This document shows, one piece after another, positions 11,568 to 23,929 of a DNA stretch of 64,000 bases (the stretch's first letter is position 1; each line of letters begins with the position of its first letter). A model generated the notes under the pieces. That model worked only from the letters and a program-made list of their open reading frames with translations, was not told the DNA's origin and ran no database searches. The DNA is from Flaccisagitta enflata (taxonomy: Eukaryota > Chaetognatha > Sagittoidea > Aphragmophora): the NCBI GenBank assembly GCA_965153355.1, contig OZ231126.1, positions 66,526,001-66,590,000 of the forward strand, given 5' to 3'. Both the position numbers and the translations under genes were made by a program.

Positions 11568-11654
11568 CCTCAAGTCAAGACCGAAGCGTTCAGGGAAAAT
11601 TCCGTGCTTCTCGGCAAAGAAGATGATTTGAGAGACCAGGGATAAAGGATACAT
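11568..11654 (-). CDS. Candidate first exon of a small antisense gene (copy A)
   Basis: On the minus strand the ATG at 11654 (A at -3) starts a 29-codon frame, MYPLSLVSQIIFFAEKHGIF then PERFGLDLR, ending at AGG|GTGAGG, a donor-like site. Upstream in the same frame are two TGA codons, so this ATG would be the true start. The segment is identical in copy B (39240-39326). Joined to 11200-11307 it gives a 64-residue product. I do not recognise the family. The sequence looks protein-like (hydrophobic LVSQIIFF, then charged). It lies inside the possible intron of the plus-strand zinc-finger gene. Confidence 0.4.
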
Positions 11655-11726
11655 GTTTCATCATGTTCTGTCACATAAACCATATGATAGATAAAATAAT
11701 GTTGCACTTAGATTCGTACCTAAAAG

Positions 11727-11935
11727 GGAGAAGGGGGGGGGGGGGGGTAAATACGGCGGAGGGTGATGGCAAGTGTGGACAGGCGAGGAAGATAGGGGAA
11801 AGATGGCAAGGAGGGCGGGGGAGTGGGGGTGGGAGGTGTGGATAGGCGAGGAAGTGAGAGGAAAGATGGCGGGTAGGGGGGAGGGGGAGGGGAGGTTGTA
11901 GACAGGCGAAGAAGTGAGAGGAAAGACGGCAGCTT
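11727..11935. repeat. G-run and GGA-rich purine stretch
   Basis: An uninterrupted G run of about 15 at 11733-11747, then imperfect units around GATAGGCGAGGAAGTGAGAG and GGAAAGATGG. Both copies have it, with rearranged units in copy B (39408-39620). Confidence 0.7.
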
Positions 11936-12008
11936 GATGGCTGCTTTTAACTCTAAATGTGACAGAATGTCAATCACGCTCAAGTTGACGAACGTCGAGA
12001 AAAAGAGG

Positions 12009-12230
<222 letters not shown>

Positions 12231-12259
12231 GAATAGTGAGATCAGCGATCAAATACATA

Positions 12260-12699
12260 CAGTAGATTCTGTCTAGACTTGAGATGACGGGGGAAAACAT
12301 AGTAAAAAGATAGATAAGATCTAGAATATAGATAAAAAAATCTAGAATATAGATAAATAAAATCTAGAATAGATCAAATTTAGAATAGAAAATAAATAAT
12401 AGATAATAGATAAAATCTGGAACAGATCAAATCTAGAATAGATAAAATCTAGAATAGATAAATGAAATCTAGAATATAGATGAATAAAATCTAAAACATA
12501 GATAAATAAAATCTAGAATATAGATTAGTAAAAAGATATTTTAGCAGCAACACATAAAAATGTGTATCTATAGCAACTTACCATGAAAGGGAACAAAACA
12601 TTTTATTATTAGTCTATATTCCAAATATCATTCCCCTGACTTTATTTATCTTTCTATATCGCTTGCCCCCGCTATCTCAAGTCTAGAAAGAATCTGCTG
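12260..12699. mobile_element. Tc1/mariner-type MITE, AT-rich minisatellite interior
   Basis: Flanked by TA. The ends are CAGTAGATTCTGTCTAGACT and the inverse AGTCTAGAAAGAATCTGCTG, with the inner motif ACGGGGG..AAA / GCTTGCCCCCGC. The interior is imperfect AATCTAGAATATAGATAAAT units. Copy B retains only 137 bp (39883-40019), having lost nearly the whole interior. Confidence 0.8.
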
Positions 12700-13315
12700 T
12701 ATAAGGAGCTGAGCTAGGGGGAAGTAGCTTAGACTAAAAAGCGATGTCAGTCAGCATCGAGTGATGAGGAGGAAAAAGGGAGAAAAAAAAACAAAACAAA
12801 AAAGACCCATGAAAACAAAAAGGATAGCGAAGGAGTAGCAGAAAAGAAAGCAGAAGTGAATATTGACACGCTGTTCCCATATAGCGATTTAATCAGACTT
12901 GAGTGTCTGCGGTACTGATCGGTGAAGAAGTGTTCAGTGGTGTGTGGGGAACATCTCTCACTATTTGGTAAGTTTTTTTTAAAGCAAACTTTTCGTGAAA
13001 TGCCCTCTATCATCAAGAACTAATACAGGTCAGGTGGTGGTATCCATACAAAGGAAAGCTTACCTTGTTTCAGGAATAATTTCTAAACGAATTGGCTAAA
13101 ATACTTGGAGATGGTCTCGATTTGAAGATATTTGGTTATATTTTATGAAAAAATCAATCATGGGAGATATCAGCCCCTTTGAGAGTCTGTAAGGGAGTCC
13201 CAACACAAGCCAAATGCTTGTAACTGACTGAAATCTGTGTCTTTTTTTTTTACCTCCCCAAATCATGAAGGTCTTGCGTATCTAAATGAAATCCAATCCA
13301 TTGGCCTGTCCTTTG

Positions 13316-13800
13316 GTAAGCCTGTCAGTTTGTCTGTCTGTCTGTCCATCCGTGGGTCAGTTTGCATTTCGATCTGTCAGTCATGTTTTCATAAGATCTC
13401 TGAAAACAATCAATATTCCTTTCTCCTTTGTAATCATGTTTTATACATACATTCGTTTGTTCATTCATTCATTCATTCATTCATTCATTCATTCATTCAT
13501 TCATTCATTCATTCATTCATTCATTCATTTATGGTTAGCCTGTCAGTTTGTCTGTCGATTTGTTGGTCAGTTAGCATTTCGATATATCAGTCATGTTTTC
13601 ATAAGATCTCTGAAAACACTCTCAATCAATATTCCTTTCACCTTTGTAATCATGTTTTATACATTCATTCATTCATTCATCCATTCATTCATTCGTTCGT
13701 TTGTTCATTTATTTATGGATTCATTCATTTATTGATTGATTCATTTATTCATTCATTCATTCTTTCATTCATTCATTCATTCATTCACTCATTCCGCGGG
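13316..13800. repeat. Tandem duplication of about 215 bp with (ATTC)n tails
   Basis: AGCCTGTCAGTTTGTCTGTC..TCATGTTTTCATAAGATCTC..GTAATCATGTTTTATACAT is present twice (13319 and 13535), each copy followed by a (ATTC)n run. The long open frame across it only reflects TCAT repeats. Confidence 0.85.
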
Positions 13801-13993
13801 GCGTACATTTCAATTAATCGAGCCTTCTTGTTTCAAGTTGCTTCAGTTACGACGTCGACCCGCATTACAGAAGATACATTGCTTATTTCAAACGTGCTTG
13901 GTTAGATTTAAAGTTACCGATCATTCAAAGCTCACCTTTTGTTTGAGCATTTGCACGAAGAAATTGCCTGCCTGCTTGAAGATGAAGGGGAAG

Positions 13994-15308
13994 CAGGGCA
14001 GCGGCCCCAAAGGGGTCAATGACCTATGCTTTCACACATATGGGGAATTTTCTCCTCCTTTTTGGGCAGCGGCCCCAAAGCAAAGGGCCGATGTCCTGTA
14101 GGACACAGGGGGGAATTTTGAGACATCCGTCCATCCGCCCTTCCCCTCCCCCTGACCACCAGAGCCTCAATTCTGCAGTCTTAGGCCTGATTTTGGCCCT
14201 CCCTCAAAGCCCAGCCTTGAGGCCCAAATTCTAGTCTCGAGGCCCAAACCCCTGCCTCAAGGCCCAAATCCCAGCCTATAGGCCCAAACCCTAGCCTGGA
14301 GGCTGGGACCTTGCCCTCTAAGCTGGGATTTGGACCTCGAGGTTGAGATTAAGCCTCAAGGCTGGAATCTGGGCCTCCAGGCTAGGATTTGGGCCTCGAG
14401 ACTGAGATTTGGGCCTCAAGACTGGAATTTGGGCCTCGACACTGGGCTTTGAGGGGGGGGTACAAAAGAGGAGAAGGAGAAGGAGCAGAAAGAGGAGAAA
14501 ATTCCCCATACACCGCTTTCAGATCGAAATGTCGCGAAAAGAAGATATATTACTCCAAAACCATTCATAGTAAATACTTTTTTCTTTTTTTCCGGGTAGA
14601 TAATTTGATTAAGTTTTGCTACAAGCAAAGAATATCCCACCAACTAAAAAATTCAAGCCTCCTACTCACAATAAATGAATATTGCATGTTTCACATTGAA
14701 GGATTTTTTTCCCAACAACTTTTTCTTTACTTTATTTCATAGTTGTCATTTCTACACAAATTGAGCTGAATTGCTGGGATAAGTATAGAATTTGAGAGAA
14801 TTTAATGTAGATTATGTTGTAAGGAAAAATTGTTCTCACTGATATCAATTTTGAACAATTTGCAGACAATTTTTCAAAATTTTCCCAAATCTTGAGGTTT
14901 TTACGGTGTTTTGGGGTCAAAATCAATCATTACTGCATCACATAAGTCAACTTTTGGAAATTCAAACATAACTTTATTAATTCCTCATAACCAACACTGT
15001 AGGACCACTCTTGTTGAAAAAAAGAAGCACTGCTATCTCTAACCTCATCTTTTCCATGAATAAGGTCATTTTTGGCTGAAATCGACTAATTTTTGTCATG
15101 AAATTTAGAGCAAATATATCAACACTGGGGCTTTATTTCTTTTTTGTAACAAAACTTAATCAAATTATCTACCACAGGAAAAAAGAATCAAGTAGTTGTC
15201 TTAAGTATTTCAGGAGTAATATATCTTCTTTTCGCGACATTTCGATCTGAAAGCGGTGTATGTGTGAAAGCATAGGTCATCGACCCCTCCGGGGCTGCTG
15301 CCTAAAAA
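13994..15308. mobile_element. Foldback element interrupted by a MITE
   Basis: The left end CAGGGCAGCGGCCCCAAAGG and TATGCTTTCACACATATGGG is at 13994-14046. A second end of the GTCCTGTAGGACACAGGGGG type lies at 14064-14116. Minisatellite GGCCCAAATCCCAGCCT units run forward and then inverted (14215-14450). The right end is split at AATTCCCCATA|TGTGTGAAAG by the 14511-15258 MITE and finishes at GGGGCTGCTGCCTAAAAAG. Confidence 0.7.
14511..15258. mobile_element. Tc1/mariner-type MITE nested in a foldback TIR
   Basis: 748 bp between TA dinucleotides. Ends are CACCGCTTTCAGATCGAAAT and its exact inverse ATTTCGATCTGAAAGCGGTG, continuing through GTCGCGAAAAGAAGATATAT. It disrupts CCCCATATGTGTGAAAGC of the host element. 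Relics of the same family are at 2963-3440 and 29750-31030. Confidence 0.85.
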
Positions 15309-15891
15309 GAGCTTCAAGAAAAGAGGGATGGACGAGTGAAATCGACAAATCAGATCATCATCCAAAAGAGGCCTTTGGTAGATCAGTCATATGTATCGAT
15401 ATAAAACCTCACTCTGGAACGAAAGCGCGGGAGAGGCGATACACGCCAATCTTCATCAATTCTACAAGGATTTCATAGTGATAGATTCAAATTCCTCTGC
15501 CTATAACGAAAAGCTTTTAAAGGCCGTGAAGTTGTACAACGTTTTGCACGGTTAAATTGAGTATTAAATTTGTATTAAATTCTGAATTTTTTTTCTGCGA
15601 CCTTACGTATTCAAATGTGAATTCTTCTGCAATCTTACGTATTTGTATGTGAATTTTTTCTGCGATCTAGCGTATTCAAATATTTAAATTTTTGTGATAT
15701 TCAAGTTGAAACAAGGCCAGATACACGGCTACCCTAGTCGCGTGCGGGTGGGCAGGAGCAGTGCTGAAGAAGGACACTAGAGTATCTGGGCAGGAGCCGT
15801 AGGCTCAACTAGTCATCCAAGGATCGCACATGGTTAGCGGTACCTGCCTGATACCCTGCTTGGAGTGATTAGATGCAGAAGTGGAGTAAGA

Positions 15892-16354
15892 GCATGTCTG
15901 TAGGACACAGGGGTGAATTTCCAGATGCCCTGAGAAGGCACATTTGAAGCCTTTGGGGCTACTATCCTTGTTATTCAATGAGAACGTTGAATTTTTTTCC
16001 ATTTGATTGTCAATTTTCTATGTTATTCAATCTCAATTTTGCATTCTATTCAAAATTTTGTCAATTTTCCATGTTATTCAAAAGGGATTTCCCATAATTT
16101 TAACTTCTTGTAAATTTTCCAAGTAATTCAATGGGAATTTCATATTTTTTCCATTTCTTTGTCAATTTTCCATATTATTCAATGGGAATTTCGCATTTCT
16201 TCAATTTTCTATGTTATTCAATGGGAACATGAGGCTCAGAAGCTTTGGCGGGGGGGGGGCCCCTGGATGGAGGGATGGACGGACGTGCAGACAGACGGAC
16301 GTACTGACGGACAGACGTCTGGAAATTCACCCCTGTGTCCTACAGGACATCGGC
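15892..16354. mobile_element. Foldback element, CCTGTAGGACACAGGGG-type TIR
   Basis: GTCTGTAGGACACAGGGGTG then AATTTCCAGA on the left; TCTGGAAATT then CACCCCTGTGTCCTACAGGA on the right. The interior holds imperfect repeats of TTATTCAATGGGAATTTC and CCATTTCTTTGTCAATTTTC (about 15975-16230), then a GACGGACG run. Confidence 0.7.
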
Positions 16355-16448
16355 TAAAAAACACCAAAAAAGTAATAGTCGCAAACGCGTCAGATGGTCA
16401 GCGGTACCCGTTGCCCCTATGTGAGTGTATGTGAGTGTGTGGTGAGAG

Positions 16449-16957
16449 GGGCAGCAGCCCTGAAGGGGCCGATGACCTATGCTCAGTATGCTTTGAGGCA
16501 TGAGGCTGAGATTTAAGCCATGATGCTGGGTATTGACCCTCAAGTCCAGAATTTGAGCTTCGAGGATGGAATTTGGGCCTTGAGGCCAGGATTTGAGCCT
16601 CAAAGCTGGGAATTGAGTCTCAAAGCTGGGAATCAAGTCTCCATGCTGGGAGGCTGGGAGGCTGAGATTTGAGCCTTGAGACTGAGACTCAACGCTGCCA
16701 ATTGAGCCTTGAGGCTGGGAACTGAGCCTCAAAGCTGAGATCTGAGCCTCAAGGCTGGGATTAAAGTCTCGAGGCTGGGATTTGAGCCTTAAAGCTGGGA
16801 TTTGAGCTTTGAGACTGGGATTTGACCCTCGAGGCTGGAAATTGAGCCTCGAGGCTGGGATTTGAGACTTGTGGCAGGGAAGGGGTACGGAGGAGAAGAA
16901 GGAAAAATCCTGCATTTGTGAAAGCATAGGTCATCAGCCCCTTTGGGGCCACTGCCC
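16449..16957. mobile_element. Foldback element with GGGATTTGAGCCTCGAGGCT minisatellite
   Basis: The left end is GGGCAGCAGCCCTGAAGGGG then CCGATGACCTATGCT; the right end is AGCATAGGTCATCAGCCCCT then TTGGGGCCACTGCCC. About 18 copies of a 20-22 bp unit fill 16490-16880, nearly all in one orientation. Confidence 0.7.
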
Positions 16958-17146
16958 AAAAAGGGGACCAACAAACCTGACCGACCGACAGACCAATATA
17001 GCGGGGTGTAGAGTCGCGTAGCACGCGACTAAAAAAAATAGCTAAAAGTGATAGCAAATGCTTTATCGCGTTTCATTTGATACCTTAGGATTGAATCACA
17101 ACCTAGAAAATAAAGCAACATGATTCTTAAGACACCATTGTTTTTT

Positions 17147-17558
17147 GGGCAGCGGCTCTGAAGGGGATGAAGTCCTGTAGAACACAGGGGACTTTTGTTC
17201 GTTCTTTTGTTCGTTCGTTTGTTCATTTGTTTGTTTGTTTGTTCATCCGTTTGTTTGTTCGTCCCCCCCCAAGGCCCTCTCAGGCCTGAAATCTGCCCTC
17301 TCAGGCCTGAAATCTGCCCTCTCAGGCCTGAAATCTGCCCTCTCAGACCTGATATCTGCCCTCTCAGACCTGATATCTGCCCTCTTAAGCCTGAAATCTG
17401 CCCTTACAGATTCAAGGCCTAAGAGGGCAGATTTCAGGCCTGAGAGGGCAGATTTCAGGCCTGAGAGGGCCTGGGAGCTTGCCCAGATGGACAAACGGAC
17501 AAACAAACGAAAGTCCCCTGTGTTCTACAGGACTTCGTCCCCTTCGGGGCCGCTGCCC
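17147..17558. mobile_element. Foldback element with TCAGGCCTGAAATCTGCCCTC arms
   Basis: GGGCAGCGGCTCTGAAGGGG then ATGAAGTCCTGTAGAACACA on the left, with the inverse on the right. A 20-bp unit is repeated about seven times forward and then about three times inverted, meeting near 17415. The (GTTC)n and (GAAC)-like runs next to the TIRs are also mirror-placed. Confidence 0.75.
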
Positions 17559-17639
17559 TGCTTCCTCTCACTCCAATTCACAATCATGCAAAGCAGGGCA
17601 ACGGGTATAGCTGACCACATATTGCCCTTGGGCGACCTG

Positions 17640-17930
17640 TTAGATGCATCATCATAATCCTATAAGAGGGTTTGTCCATCTGTCAGTTGGTCCATCAGTC
17701 TGTATGTTCGTCACGCCTTTTTCAAAAATCACGCAGATGACGCATCAAGTTGCCGGGATGGGCTTGTTGAATCATTCATGGGAATAATGCCTCCTAGGTT
17801 CATGTTCACCAGCCATTGACAACCAACTGACCAAATAACCAACTGACCAATCAACCAGCCAATCAATTAACCAACCAAGAGACAAAGCTTCAGATAGAGG
17901 TGCGTTGGCGCACATAAAGAATAATCATGA
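17640..17930. mobile_element. Helitron-like end fragments
   Basis: CCTATAAGAGGGTTTGTCCA then TCTGTCAGTTGGTCC (17658-17697) reads forward. ACCAACTGACC units followed by GATAGAGGTGCGTTGGCGCA then CATAAAG (17820-17922) reads in reverse, with the hairpin GTGCGTTGGCGCAC. These are remnants of one or two copies. Confidence 0.45.
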
Positions 17931-18476
17931 ATGTCAATATTTAGATTAATTTAAGCATCTTTGTTTTAATTACGGGCCCTGAGAGCTCTGTTGATGGGCC
18001 CTTTGGGGCCCAAATCATCAACTTAGTTAATGATAAGTCATCCCGGATCAGTTATAGAGCAGCGAGGTACGGCTCTATTGCGTTTGACTTAAAAAATCAT
18101 GGGACTTGTCATTTTGACAATTCTTACCATTAAGGTCTTTTTCGACAGCCTAAAAAGAGCTTTTGCAAGGTGACAACCCATTTTTGATATATTTTTCGTA
18201 ATCTACTTCAAAATATTTTGTCAACGAGTCCAATCCCAGGTATTTTGATCAATCCGTTCCATAATTAGGAACGAAACAAGGTAAACTATGAAAATAAGAA
18301 AGCCACCACCTGACCGGTTTTCCTTCCAGGCAGCAAGGGGTGTTTTACGAAAATTTTGCTTTCCAAAAAACTTACCAGATAGTGGCTGATGTTCCCATGA
18401 TATTGGAGAACACTTCCCCATCAATCACCAACCCAGACACTCAAGTCTGATTAAGTCGCTGTATGGGAACAGTGTG

Positions 18477-19469
<993 letters not shown>

Positions 19470-19732
19470 CGGATACTTCATTGCCTTCATTTGCATTTGT
19501 TCTTCCTTCTCTCCTCACAAATCTTTCACGAGAATCTTTGTTAGCTTTCTCCCTAACTCTGCTCCTTTCTGTCTCTGCCTCTCGGTTTTGTTTTTTTGTT
19601 TTGTTTTGGTTTTGTTTTTGTTTTTGGTTTTTTTTTTTTTTTGTATCTTTTTTTTTTTCTTTTTCTTTTTTACGGATACGCCGCCCCGATTATCAACGTT
19701 AAAACATTAACTCCGCAAAAGAAGTCCACTTA

Positions 19733-20298
19733 CAGTAGATCTCGTCTAGACATGAGATAACGGGGGCAAGCATCTTAGAAAAACAAATGAAGCCAGGGAA
19801 GTGATATATGAAGTGATAAGCCAGGTAATAAAAGGATGTTTTATTGCCTATGATAGATGGGCGCCATGGAAACGCAGTTCTATCTATTTTCACTAAAATA
19901 TCAATATTTTGAGAAATTTTTTTGAGGGAACATTTTTTAAAATCAAATTTGCCACAACTTTCTCACAGTATTTTCTGTAAAAATGTCACTCATTTAGCAG
20001 TTGCTAGGGGTCACACATGGATATACTCCCTCGCAGGGGCCAAACAAGTGACATTCTTACAGAACTTACTGTTGGAAAGTTATAGCAAATTTGATTTTAA
20101 GCAATGTTCTCTTAAAGAATCTCTCAAAATATTGATATTTCAGCGAGATTACATGGAAGTGTGTTTCCATGATAACCAGTTGTCATGGGGAATTAAGCAT
20201 CCTTTGATTAGTCTGTGATCCAAATATAGCTCCCCTGCCTTCATTTGTCATTCCACATTGCTTGCCCCCGTTACCTCAAGTCAAGACGAGATTTACTG
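19733..20298. mobile_element. Tc1/mariner-type MITE (CAGTAGATCTCG family)
   Basis: 566 bp flanked by TA. Ends are CAGTAGATCTCGTCTAGACA and the inverse GTCAAGACGAGATTTACTG, with ACGGGGGCAAGCA inside. The inner TTGCTAGGGG/CCTCGCAGGGGCC and AACTTACTG segments resemble the centre of the 10319-10919 MITE. Present in both copies (45012-45574). Confidence 0.85.
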
Positions 20299-20382
20299 TA
20301 AGTGGTATCCATCGTTTGTGTCTTTGACGCATCAATCTCACTATTTCATTAGCCTGTCGTTTTTCGAATTTCTAGTGTCATT

Positions 20383-20602
<220 letters not shown>

Positions 20603-20672
20603 GTCCGGGTTGTCTGTGTTCGTTTTAACTTTCCTCTCACTCGCTTTGCCTTTGCCTCACGAGTCACAACAG

Positions 20673-20915
20673 GCAGCCATCAATCAAGTCGTCGTTTCGC
20701 AGTTTCAAACATCACCCGCCAATGAAGCCGCTGCTGTTGCTGTTGCTGCTGCAGCTGCTGCAGCCGCAGCGTCAGTTGCTTCCGATACAGCAATCGCTGC
20801 GGCTGAACCCATCGCGGTTGCTGCGGCCGCCACCACCGCCATCTTCGCCAGCCCACCACATCCTCCACCTCTACCACCTCCTCCACCTCCGCCTCATCCG
20901 CCACCTCTGTCATAG
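20673..20915 (+). CDS. Candidate exon encoding a polyalanine/proline segment (copy A)
   Basis: After a pyrimidine tract and CACAACAG acceptor-like site, the frame reads [20 protein letters not shown], then alanine-rich sequence with [20 protein letters not shown], then a proline run and TAG at 20913. Copy B (46307 onward) keeps the frame, with a silent GCT/GCC and a few replacements, but runs on past the proline repeat into the 57-bp minisatellite. A phase-1 entry (GCAG|CC) would be compatible with the RRKQ exon donor; a phase-0 entry would not. Polyalanine and proline tracts are common in developmental transcription factors. The link is inference and the family is not identified. Confidence 0.35.
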   Translation, partial: AAINQVVVSQFQTSPANEAAAVAVAAAAAAAAASVASDTAIAAAEPIAVAAAATTAIFASPPHPPPLPPPPPPPHPPPLS

Positions 20916-21052
20916 TGACACTGCTGCCATCATCAATTACCACCACCACTAGGCTACTGCTGCGGCAAAGAGAACGACATATGATTTTACCATAATCGCA
21001 CACAGCTACTACCCCACCGATAGGTAGTCTGCCAACCCGCCACCACGGTGTG

Positions 21053-21965
21053 GCTTCCACACTGTCACTGTCACCCCGCCGCCACATCGCTGCCACGGCC
21101 ATTCCACACTGTCACTTCCACACTGTCACCCCGCCACCACATCGCTGCCACGGCCATTCCACACTGTCACTTCCACACTGTCACCCCGCCACCACATCGC
21201 TGCCACGGCCATTCCACACTGTCACTTCCACACTGTCACCCCGCCACCACTGCCACGGCCATTCCACACTGTCACTTCCACACTGTCACCCCGCCACCAC
21301 ATCGCTGCCACGGCCATTCCACACTGTCACTTCCACACTGTCACCCCGCCACCACATCGCTGCCACGGCCATTCCACACTGTCACTTCCACACTGTCACC
21401 CCACCACCACCACCATTCCACACTCACTTCCACACTGTCACCCCCACCACATCACTGCCACGGCCATTCCACACTGTCACTTCCACGCACACCACATTGC
21501 TGCCACAGCCCATTCCACACTGTCACCACCACACCACCCCGCCACCACATCGCTACCACGGTTCCACTCACTTCCACACTGTCACCCCGCCACGCACGCT
21601 GCCACTGCCATTCCACTGTCACTTCCACACTGTCACCCCGCCACCACATCGCTGCCACGGCCATTCCACACTCACTTCCACACTGTCACCCCGCCACCAC
21701 ATCGCTACCACGGCCATTCCACACTCACTTCCACACTGTCACCCCGCCACCACATCGCTGCCATGACCATTACGCACTGTCACTTCCACACTGTCACCCC
21801 GCCACCACATCGCTGCCACGGCCATTCCACACTGTCACTTCCACACCGTCACCCCACCACCACATCGCTGCCACGGCCATTCCACACTGTCATTTCCACA
21901 CTCTCACCCCGCCACCACATCGCTGCCACGGCCATTCCACACTGTCACTTCCAAACTGTCACCCC
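21053..21965. repeat. 57-bp minisatellite, period a multiple of three
   Basis: Unit: CACTGTCACCCCGCCACCAC + ATCGCTGCCACGGCCATTCC + ACACTGTCACTTCCACA, about 15-16 copies with truncated variants. Because 57 is divisible by 3 the frames stay open (a 452-codon frame crosses it), but no independent evidence of coding is seen. Copy B has about 6-7 units (46570-46960). Confidence 0.9.
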
Positions 21966-22009
21966 GCCGACGCTTTCTCAACTCTTCTGCCGCAACTTGA
22001 ACCGCCACA

Positions 22010-22350
22010 ACCTCAACGCCGGTCCACCACCACTCCAATGCAACTCCACCGCTCCACTGCTCTAACATCCTCACTTCGTCACCACTCCACCATCACCACT
22101 CCCACTCCGTCACACCTCCACCACCACCACTCCTACTCCGTTACCACTCCACCACCACCACCCCCACTCCCATCACTCCACCACCACCACTCCCACTTCC
22201 ACTACTCCACCACCACCACTCCCACTCCCACTACTCCACCACCACCACTCCCACTACACCACCACCACCACTCCCACTTCCACTGCTCCACCACCACCAC
22301 TCCCACTCCCACAACTCCACCACAACCACTCCCACTCCCACTTCTCCACT
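22010..22350. repeat. (CCACCACCACTCC) minisatellite
   Basis: Imperfect 12-24 bp units built from CACTCC and CCACCACCA follow the 57-bp array. The copy B contig ends inside the same array at 47264. Confidence 0.85.
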
Positions 22351-22445
22351 CCCACGCTACTTCCCCGTCACTCAACCACCATCAGCGTCTGTCACCATCA
22401 CTTTGAAGTTGTTGCTCACATTTTTGCACCTCTCTCTTTTCTGTT

Positions 22446-22842
<397 letters not shown>

Positions 22843-23229
22843 TTCGTTTGATGCTTGAAACAAATGAACAAGCGATAGAGAGCGCGCATAACGACCCATT
22901 AATGACTTCCATGAGCAACAACGTCGTTGCCATATCCACGCGTTTTCCACCTGTCGCCTCACTTTTTCACTTTGTACCTGCATATATTTTCTTCCTTGTT
23001 AAGTTTGTTTTCTTCTTCTTCTTTCTGCAGTTTGTTTCTAGGATTTTCCTTCTTTAATCTATCTTCTAGTTTTACTCTTTCATACTTTTTTAGATTTCTT
23101 CTCTTTAGGCAGAGAAGGAGCAGCCGGGATCTATGGACTGACAGACAAAAGAAAGAAGAAACATTACCAGGCGGACATAAAGGCTGACACAAAAGGATTG
23201 GCGGTCTCAGTGCGACAGAAGGTCAGCCA

Positions 23230-23726
23230 ACTATAAGAGATGACAGACCAACAACCAAAAGTAGTGACTGCCTGAAAAATAAAAGAAGTGATAGACTGAC
23301 AGCTTAAAGAAGTGACAGACTGACAGCTAAAAGAAGTGACAGACTGACAGCTTAAAGAAGTTACAGACTGACAGCTAAAAGAAGTGACAGACTGCCAACT
23401 AAAAGAGGTGAAGAACTAACAACTTAAAGAAGTGACGGACTGACAAGCGGCAAATAAAAAAGGTGACATACAACCAAAAGAAGTGACGGAATGACAACTA
23501 AAAGAAGTGATGGACTGACAACTAATAGAAGTGACGGACTGACAACCAAAAGAAGTGACTGACTGACAACTCAAAGAAGTGACGAACTAACAACTAAAAG
23601 AAATGACAAACTGACAAGTGACAACTGAAAGAAGTGACGGACTAACTACTATATAAAGTGACGGACTGACAAGTGACAACTAAAAGAAGTGACGGACTGA
23701 CAAGTGACAACTATAAGAAGTGACGC
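23230..23726. repeat. 24-bp minisatellite (AACTAAAAGAAGTGACGGACTGAC)
   Basis: About 18 imperfect units, for example GACAACTAAAAGAAGTGACG, with longer variants that add GACAAGT. No open frame persists. Confidence 0.9.
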
Positions 23727-23929
23727 TCCAAGCGCGACACGGTGATTTATGTGTCGCGGGACTTTCAAGCGCGCAGTAAAAGATCGCGTATTTTCTAATG
23801 ATTCTTTTTGTAATCTACCCTCCAAGGAATTCCGCCTAAAGTTCCTTCACTTTCTTTCATATTCTTTAGGGTCTTTTTATTTTCTTTTTCTTTTCGTTTC
23901 CTTTATTTCTCCTATTGTATATGTTCTTT

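Larger units (their letters stand above)
15713..17036 (-). mobile_element. Helitron-like element with two nested foldback elements
   Basis: Plus strand: AAGGCCAGATACACGGCTAC at the 3' hairpin, CTAGTCGCGTGCGGGTGGG, foldback elements at 15892-16354 and 16449-16957, GACCGACCGACAGACC, then GTGTAGAGTCGCGTAGCACG and CGACTAAAAA at the 5' hairpin. It lies inside the 5.6 kb TIR element. Confidence 0.6.
12867..18476. mobile_element. 5.6 kb TIR element with TTGA target duplication, absent from copy B
   Basis: Ends are CACGCTGTTCCCATATAGCG and the inverse CGCTGTATGGGAACAGTGTG. Similarity continues inward for roughly 300 bp with divergence (both ends share TTAATCAGACTTGAGTGTCTG-like, GGTAAGTTTTTT, GTCAGGTGGTGG and TTACCTTGTTTC segments). 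TTGA flanks both sides (12863-12866, 18477-18480). Copy B has a single TTGA in ATATTGAATTAGTG (40301-40314): a clean empty site. No transposase frame is visible; the inside is mostly other nested elements. The superfamily is not assigned; a 4-bp target and CAC ends leave several options. Confidence 0.85.

Noticed and set aside
13286-13905. 150-220 codon frames rich in Phe/Ile/His/Ser
   Set aside because: They follow the (ATTC)n repeat and the 215-bp tandem duplication; no splice or family support.
22848-23057. 69-codon frame after a CT tract (LETNEQAIESAHNDPLMTSM at its start)
   Set aside because: The first 40 residues look ordinary, but there is no acceptor, the 3' half is T-run translation, and copy B ends before it, so nothing supports it.
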